From positions 1 through 17,350 of the forward strand of contig CACIOV010000013.1 in NCBI GenBank assembly GCA_902588335.1: a DNA stretch of 17,350 nucleotides. The letters run 5' to 3'. Below the pieces are notes generated by a model. It was not told the origin of the DNA, searched no databases, and worked only from the letters and a program-made list of their open reading frames with translations. The translations under genes were made by a program, and so were the position numbers. Below are positions 13,058-17,350 of the stretch, in pieces (positions within the stretch are counted from its first letter, which is position 1; each line of letters begins with the position of its first letter). The DNA is from an uncultured Pelagibacteraceae bacterium (GTDB taxonomy: Bacteria > Pseudomonadota > Alphaproteobacteria > Pelagibacterales > Pelagibacteraceae).

Positions 13058-13997
13058 TAGCCGATATATCATTGGTATTATGAATCTCTTTACTATCTAA
13101 GATTATTGATTTTTCGTACTCAGGTGCAAATTTTTTTGAGTCTGTTGGCCCAAACAAGGAAATCATTGGTATCCTGGCTAATGAAAGCATGTGCATAACA
13201 CCATTATCAATTGTAATTGCAAAATCTAATCTTTTGCCAAGACAGGTTACCAATGCTGGAGATGAAAGATTTGATTCATGTTCGGGGAAAAGTGAATATG
13301 GTATTAATTTCTGAATTTTATTTTTTAAATCAATATTTTTTTTCTCAATAAAAAAAACGGGCGTTTTATTACTTTGTTTAAACATATTACACAAATCAAC
13401 AATATTTTTTAAAGGCCATTCTTTTTTCCTATAAACATTGCCTTGAGTAATAGAGAATCCAATATAATTACTTTTAGGTAATAATTTTTTTGATTCTGCT
13501 GTGAACTTATCCTCAATATTACTTAGATCATAATCTTCCAATTTGCAGTCAGTGTTTAGTAGAATATTTACGGCTTGAAGCATATTAATATTCATTTTAC
13601 TAACTTTCTTTAAATTTAGGTTTGGTTTAGAAAATTTAAAATTAAGACAGGGTGATAAAAAATATTTATGTGGTATCATTTTTAATATTAAAGAATTTCT
13701 AAATTTTGATTGTAAATCTATTATTAAGTCAAATTTCTTAATATTTTTTTCTTTAACTTTTTTTTTTAGGATTAACAAATGCCACCATCTAAAACCAAAG
13801 TATTTAATATTTAAATCTAATGTGTTTATATGACAATTAAAATCTTTAAGATTTGAATTAAAGTGATTTTCATGAGCACAAAGATAAAAAAAGTTAGCGT
13901 TTTTAAATTTATTTTTTAGCGCATTAATGAATGGCAATATTTGTAGGGCATCACCAATTCCACCGCCTGAATTATAAATAAGTATTCGATCAATCAT
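13008..13997 (-). CDS. Glycosyltransferase family 9 (heptosyltransferase-like)
   Basis: A 329-residue GT-B enzyme of the ADP-heptose:LPS heptosyltransferase type. The N-terminal half opens with ILIYNSGGGIGDALQILP (5-22), the acceptor-side glycine loop of GT9. The C-terminal half has the donor-binding pattern FAITIDNGVMHMLSLARIP (259-277), with D264 and H269 in the usual D-x-G-x-x-H arrangement, then SLFGPTDSKKFAP (280-292). It probably adds a sugar to LPS core or a related glycan on the cytoplasmic face of the inner membrane; donor and acceptor are unknown. It starts 1 nt after the GT4 gene, forming a two-gene operon. Its 3' end overlaps the convergent GGCT-like gene by 50 nt. Confidence 0.87.
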   Translation of the reverse strand: MIDRILIYNSGGGIGDALQILPFINALKNKFKNANFFYLCAHENHFNSNLKDFNCHINTLDLNIKYFGFRWWHLLILKKKVKEKNIKKFDLIIDLQSKFRNSLILKMIPHKYFLSPCLNFKFSKPNLNLKKVSKMNINMLQAVNILLNTDCKLEDYDLSNIEDKFTAESKKLLPKSNYIGFSITQGNVYRKKEWPLKNIVDLCNMFKQSNKTPVFFIEKKNIDLKNKIQKLIPYSLFPEHESNLSSPALVTCLGKRLDFAITIDNGVMHMLSLARIPMISLFGPTDSKKFAPEYEKSIILDSKEIHNTNDISAITVEDVLQAAKQFVSF

Positions 13998-13998
13998 T

Positions 13999-15069
13999 TT
14001 AATTATAGCAAGCGTAAACCTTATTAATTAATTTTTTAATTAATTTTTTTTCATTAGCGGGAGAATATTTATTGATAAGCTTATTTCTGCTCCCAGAGGT
14101 TTTTTTGTGCCAATTCTCAGGGAAATTGTTAATTGTATTTATTATTTTTTCACAAAAGTTTTTGATGTTTCCTGGTTGAATTTCATCAAAAATTGGTTTG
14201 ATCCAATATTCTTTACCACCTCCACCAGAGTAACCAATGACTTTATTTCCTGCAATTGCAGCTTCCAGAGGGGGTAAACCAAAACCCTCTAGATATGAGA
14301 AAGATAAAAATATTTTAGATTTACTTAATTTTTTAAAGAGTTTTTTTTCATCTAGATTGCCTAGTGACTCTACTTTCCATTTTTTTGGTAATTTTTTAAA
14401 TAAAAATAAAGATAAAATATGGTAGTGATCACCTAATTTTTTTGGCATCAATGTAATTAAATTATTTTTTTTTGATGGTATCTTAAATTTTTTATGATCA
14501 ATTGATAAGTTGACTTTTAAAATTTTATTTTTGCAATTTGGAAAAATAAATTTTATACTTTTATATGTTTCTTCAGAAGTTGTAATAATGAATTCAGCAT
14601 TATCGTAAGATTCTTTAAGTTTTTGGTGATCGTAAAATGAATTCATATGATAATACCCTTGAACGAATATTGAATATTTGATTTTTTGTTTAACTAAAAA
14701 TTCATTTGCAAAATGAGCCCAAATTTCAGGCATAATAACAAAATCAGTGTCAGGATTAAAATTCATGTCATTTTTAGTAAGAATCTTATTTTTTGCCCAA
14801 GACGATGATGGAGTAAAGGAACTTACTGCTTTCATTTCATTAGCAAACCATCCATATTTTTTTGATGATTTGGTAAAAATTCTTTTTTTAAATGATAAAG
14901 AGAGTTTACTTAATTTCTTTTTTTTTAAATGTAAAATTTGAGATGAAATATTATTAATTGCAAATTTATTAATTAGTTCGCTATGTTGATAAATGACTTT
15001 TGATCCACCGGAAGGACCTTTATGCGCAGGTAACACATATATAATATTTCTTTTTTTTTTATGGTTCAT
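13999..15069 (-). CDS. Glycosyltransferase group 1 (GT4-like)
   Basis: A 356-residue GT-B glycosyltransferase. The N-terminus has YVLPAHKGPSGGSKVIYQH (11-29), with the G-G-x-x acceptor loop. The C-terminal half has the donor nucleotide-sugar signature EGFGLPPLEAAIAGNKVIGY (261-280), including the E-x(7)-E pattern (E261 and E269), followed by SGGGGKEYW. It is lysine- and asparagine-rich with many A/T homopolymer runs, more extreme than the purine genes. It is the first gene of the GT4-GT9 pair. A candidate promoter at 15081-15110 would give a leader of only about 5-8 nt. Substrate unknown; a role in LPS or surface polysaccharide is likely. Confidence 0.87.
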   Translation of the reverse strand: MNHKKKRNIIYVLPAHKGPSGGSKVIYQHSELINKFAINNISSQILHLKKKKLSKLSLSFKKRIFTKSSKKYGWFANEMKAVSSFTPSSSWAKNKILTKNDMNFNPDTDFVIMPEIWAHFANEFLVKQKIKYSIFVQGYYHMNSFYDHQKLKESYDNAEFIITTSEETYKSIKFIFPNCKNKILKVNLSIDHKKFKIPSKKNNLITLMPKKLGDHYHILSLFLFKKLPKKWKVESLGNLDEKKLFKKLSKSKIFLSFSYLEGFGLPPLEAAIAGNKVIGYSGGGGKEYWIKPIFDEIQPGNIKNFCEKIINTINNFPENWHKKTSGSRNKLINKYSPANEKKLIKKLINKVYACYN

Positions 15070-15080
15070 TAAACGTATAA

Positions 15081-15110
15081 ATTCTATATAATTTTTTTAC
15101 GTAATTACAA
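15081..15110 (-). promoter_or_regulatory. Candidate promoter of the GT4-GT9 operon
   Basis: On the minus strand TTGTAA (complement of 15105-15110) is followed after 16 bp by TATAGA (complement of 15083-15088), or after 18 bp by TAGAAT (15081-15086). Either places the start within a few bases of the GT4 ATG at 15069. No Shine-Dalgarno sequence is seen. Confidence 0.45.
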
Positions 15111-15195
15111 CCATTATTGATTAAACTTAATAGATTAGCGCCTAAGAAGATTAAATCACAATTTAGTCTTGTTAAATTATTAATGTTAGAATAAA

Positions 15196-15201
15196 TACAA
15201 T
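15196..15201 (+). promoter_or_regulatory. Possible -10 element of tRNA-Leu
   Basis: TACAAT lies 12 nt before the mature tRNA 5' end, the usual place for a tRNA -10. The best -35 at normal spacing is only TTAAAT (15172-15177). Confidence 0.3.
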
Positions 15202-15213
15202 AAAAACAGTAAT

Positions 15214-15299
15214 GCCCTCGTGGTGAAATTGGTAGACACAAAGGACTTAAAATCCTTGCCCGTTTGGGAGTGCCAGTTCGAGTCTGGCCGAGGGCACCA
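15214..15299 (+). tRNA. tRNA-Leu (anticodon UAA)
   Basis: An 86-nt class II tRNA with encoded CCA. The acceptor arms GCCCTCG (15214-15220) and CGAGGGC (15289-15295) pair perfectly, followed by discriminator A and CCA. The anticodon stem AAGGA/TCCTT encloses the loop CTTAAAA, with anticodon TAA, reading UUA, by far the preferred Leu codon in this AT-rich DNA. The long variable arm folds as CCC/GGG around GTTT. The T-arm is GCCAG-TTCGAGT-CTGGC. It lies between divergently oriented glycosyltransferase genes. Confidence 0.98.
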
Positions 15300-15334
15300 A
15301 AAATTGATGCTTAATTTTTTAAATAATTAAAAAA

Positions 15335-16234
15335 ATGAAAATTTTTGATTGCACTACATTTTTTAATGAAAACTTAATGTTAGAAGTCAGATTTAACATT
15401 CTAAATAAATTTGTAGATAAATTCATAGTTGTTGAGTCAAGATATTCACATAGTGGTGAAAAAAAACAATTAAATTTTGATATAAATAAATTTTCAGAAT
15501 TTAAAAAAAAAATTATTTATGTAGTAATAGACAATGAGCCGAATGACATAGTTTATCAAATAAAAAACGATAATAAATTTGAAAAAAAAGAAGATATGAG
15601 AACTAACAGCATAAAAAGGATAGCACATCAAAGAAACAAAATAATGGATTTTTTAGATGAAGCCAGCAATGAAGATTTTATATTTTATAGTGACAATGAT
15701 GAGATTCCTAATTTAGAAAATATAAATTTTGATGATATTAAAAATAAAATAGTAATTTTTAAACAAAAATTATTTTATTATAAATTTAACCTTAATTGCG
15801 ATCGTATTGATTGGTTTGGAACAAAAGGCTGTGAAAAGAAAAATATTATTTCTCTCAGTTGGCTTAGAGAAGTTAAAGCAAAAAAGTATCCATTTTTTAG
15901 ATTTGATACATTATTTTCAAAAACAAAGTATAAAAACGTAAAAATAATAGAAGATGGAGGCTGGCATTTTTCGCAACTAAAAACACCAAAAGATATTGAA
16001 ATTAAACTTTTAAACCAAGAACATCATGATGAATATAGACTTGCTAAAGAAAAATTACCTAGTATTGCTGATTTAATTAAAAGAAAATCCATAGTTTATG
16101 ATCATAAAGCTAAATCTACAGATTATAAATTTTCTAATGAATTTAAGTTAAAAACGCTTTCATTAAATCATATGCCTTTATTCTTAAAACAAAATGTAAA
16201 AAAATATTCTGAATGGTTTGATTTTGAAAAGTAA
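15335..16234 (+). CDS. Glycosyltransferase family 17-like protein
   Basis: A 299-residue protein resembling GT17, the family of the eukaryotic bisecting GlcNAc transferase (MGAT3) with many uncharacterised bacterial members. Evidence: FDCTTFFNENLMLEVRFNIL (4-23), VDKFIVVESRYSHSGEKK (27-44), an acidic metal-binding-type YSDNDEIP (118-125, D120/D122/E123), and GGWHFS (208-213) before the C-terminal region. It probably transfers a sugar, perhaps GlcNAc, to a glycan; the bacterial acceptor is unknown. The gene starts 35 nt after tRNA-Leu and ends 3 nt before NAD kinase, implying co-transcription. The coding sequence is very AT-rich: bases 15481-15540 hold only 10 G or C. No signal peptide, so cytoplasmic. 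Confidence 0.85.
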   Translation: MKIFDCTTFFNENLMLEVRFNILNKFVDKFIVVESRYSHSGEKKQLNFDINKFSEFKKKIIYVVIDNEPNDIVYQIKNDNKFEKKEDMRTNSIKRIAHQRNKIMDFLDEASNEDFIFYSDNDEIPNLENINFDDIKNKIVIFKQKLFYYKFNLNCDRIDWFGTKGCEKKNIISLSWLREVKAKKYPFFRFDTLFSKTKYKNVKIIEDGGWHFSQLKTPKDIEIKLLNQEHHDEYRLAKEKLPSIADLIKRKSIVYDHKAKSTDYKFSNEFKLKTLSLNHMPLFLKQNVKKYSEWFDFEK

Positions 16235-16237
16235 TTT

Positions 16238-17002
16238 ATGATTAAGTGCCACTTCATTATTGATAATAATAAAAAAAATAAAAAAATTAAAAAATATTTT
16301 TTACGAAAATATAAAAATTATCCATTAAAATTATCAAATACAGTAATTGTAGTAGGCGGCGATGGATATATGCTTCAATCATTAAAAAAATATCAGAAAT
16401 ACAATAAAGCCTTTTATGGAATTAATAGAGGAACATTTGGTTTTTTGATGAATAAATTTAGATCTAAGGATATTATAAAATCTATATCAAGAGCCAAACA
16501 TTTTTACATCTCCCCACTAGTTGTTAAAGCTGTTACTAAAAATGGTAAAATATTTAGAGCTATTGCTATAAATGAAATTTCTTTATTAAGACAAACGAGA
16601 CAAACAGCTTCATTACAAATTTTAAATAGAAAAAAAATTTTAATAAAAAAGTTAATTTGTGATGGTGTTTTAGTTTCCACCCCAGCAGGGAGCACCGCAT
16701 ATAATTTATCTGTTGGTGGTCCTATTTTATCTTTAGATTCAAAAAAACTAGCAATTACACCAATAAGTCCATTTAGGCCCAGAAGATGGAAGGGAAAAAT
16801 TGTTACATCATCATCTAAGATAAAAATTAAAAATTTAAATATTTATAAGAGATCTGTAAGTGTTGTTGCTGATAACATAGAAATAAGAAACATAAAAAAT
16901 GTTACAATCAATATGAGTAACAAAATAAAATTTAAATTGTTATATGATAAAAACAACAGCTTAACAAAAAAAATTAAATTAGAGCAAAGCATGAACAAAT
17001 GA
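16238..17002 (+). CDS. nadK: NAD kinase
   Basis: Phosphorylates NAD to NADP with ATP or polyphosphate. The 254-residue protein shows the catalytic GGDG (40-43, D42) in VVGGDGYMLQSL, YGINRGTFGFLMN (60-72), the conserved NE pair (112-113) in INEISLL, the glycine-rich STPAGSTAYNLSVGGPIL (147-164) and ITPISPFRPR (173-182). Compact bacterial length, without the regulatory N-terminal extension of eukaryotic forms. Y44 stands where many family members have F. It is sandwiched between two glycosyltransferase genes, starting 3 nt after the GT17 gene, and the GT2 gene follows after 25 nt, so this essential gene shares a likely transcript with surface-glycan genes. Confidence 0.95.
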   Translation: MIKCHFIIDNNKKNKKIKKYFLRKYKNYPLKLSNTVIVVGGDGYMLQSLKKYQKYNKAFYGINRGTFGFLMNKFRSKDIIKSISRAKHFYISPLVVKAVTKNGKIFRAIAINEISLLRQTRQTASLQILNRKKILIKKLICDGVLVSTPAGSTAYNLSVGGPILSLDSKKLAITPISPFRPRRWKGKIVTSSSKIKIKNLNIYKRSVSVVADNIEIRNIKNVTINMSNKIKFKLLYDKNNSLTKKIKLEQSMNK

Positions 17003-17027
17003 TTATATTTCGTTAAAATTAAAAAAA

Positions 17028-17350
17028 ATGAAGAAATTTATTATACTATTTCCTGTATATAATGATTGGAAATCCTTATTAAAATTATGTGAGGAAATTG
17101 ATATTCAAGTAAAGGATTTAGGAGCAGAATTTTCTTTCTTATTCATAAACGATGCATCTACTGAAAAAAAAGAAAATTTTTCATTAAATTTGAACAAAAT
17201 TAATTCTATTAAAATTATTAATATGAAGAAAAATCATTTATCCGGAAGATGTATTGCTACCGGTTTACAATATGTGGTTAAAGAGGAAAAATTTGATTAT
17301 ATAATTGTAATGGATTCTGATGGTGAAGATAAACCTGAATATATTGCAGA
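17028..17350 (+). CDS. Glycosyltransferase family 2 (3' end outside window)
   Basis: The first 107 codons are visible, from ATG 17028 to the window edge with no stop. The protein begins KKFIILFPVYNDWKSLLKL, the GT-A nucleotide-binding strand with PVYN, then AEFSFLFINDAS, where the aspartate of ND is the usual uridine contact. Next come NHLSGRCIATGLQYVV and IIVMDSDGEDKPEYI, the metal-binding D-x-D region in the form D-S-D-G-E-D-x-P-E. That last form resembles the dolichyl-phosphate mannosyltransferase-like subgroup, which often builds lipid-linked sugars. It follows nadK by 25 nt. Function within the family cannot be set from a fragment. Confidence 0.87.
   Translation, partial: MKKFIILFPVYNDWKSLLKLCEEIDIQVKDLGAEFSFLFINDASTEKKENFSLNLNKINSIKIINMKKNHLSGRCIATGLQYVVKEEKFDYIIVMDSDGEDKPEYIA

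Noticed and set aside
14020..14050. Tandem TTAATTAATTTTT-like repeat
   Set aside because: Low-complexity DNA coding the Lys/Leu/Asn-rich end of GT4; no sign of a functional repeat.
15059..15241. 60-residue open frame on the minus strand upstream of GT4
   Set aside because: It runs antisense into the tRNA-Leu gene, has no family features and no ribosome site; the region is better read as promoter plus tRNA.
15280..15299. Attachment-site duplication of the tRNA-Leu 3' end
   Set aside because: No second copy of the T-arm/acceptor sequence was seen in the window and no integrase is present, so island insertion remains only a hypothesis.

Overview
The window looks like part of a streamlined, very AT-rich alphaproteobacterial genome of the marine Pelagibacterales (SAR11) type. 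The grounds are Lys/Asn/Ile-rich proteins, intergenic gaps of a few bases, frequent 1-8 nt gene overlaps, almost no insertion-like DNA, and the order sfsA-map-purB-purC-purS-purQ-purL-bolA-grxD. The taxonomic call is inference; no rRNA or marker phylogeny is available here. No stretch above 300 bases lacks a gene. No CRISPR array, transposase, integrase or phage gene was seen.

Left part (1-4299). The 3' part of a GpsA-type glycerol-3-phosphate dehydrogenase is followed after 5 nt by glycerol kinase glpK (TTG start), together a route from glycerol to dihydroxyacetone phosphate. Tail to tail with glpK lies a reverse-strand PiT-like membrane transporter. Divergent from it is a Fur-family regulator whose metal ligands match Zur residue by residue. 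The regulator is preceded by a perfect 7-3-7 palindrome that covers an extended -10 promoter ending at the start codon, so the message may be leaderless. Zur is coupled by a TAATG overlap to an unrecognised, His-containing, signal-peptide-bearing three-helix membrane protein. This zinc-type locus is the best candidate for something undescribed.

Middle (4305-11855, minus strand). Ten closely packed genes look like one transcription unit: sfsA, map, purB, purC, purS, purQ, purL, bolA, grxD and a small BamE-like lipoprotein. They link de novo purine synthesis (FGAM synthase in its split PurS/PurQ/small-PurL form, SAICAR synthetase, adenylosuccinate lyase) with N-terminal methionine removal and a BolA/CGFS-glutaredoxin iron-sulfur pair.

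Right part (11877-17350). A CinA-N-like molybdopterin-binding-domain protein and a gamma-glutamylcyclotransferase-like protein run on the plus strand. They meet two minus-strand glycosyltransferases (GT9 heptosyltransferase-like and GT4), and the cyclotransferase and GT9 genes overlap by 50 nt at their 3' ends. Next come tRNA-Leu(UAA), a GT17 family glycosyltransferase, NAD kinase and the start of a GT2 glycosyltransferase. The four glycosyltransferases around the tRNA suggest a surface-polysaccharide or LPS module embedded among housekeeping genes.
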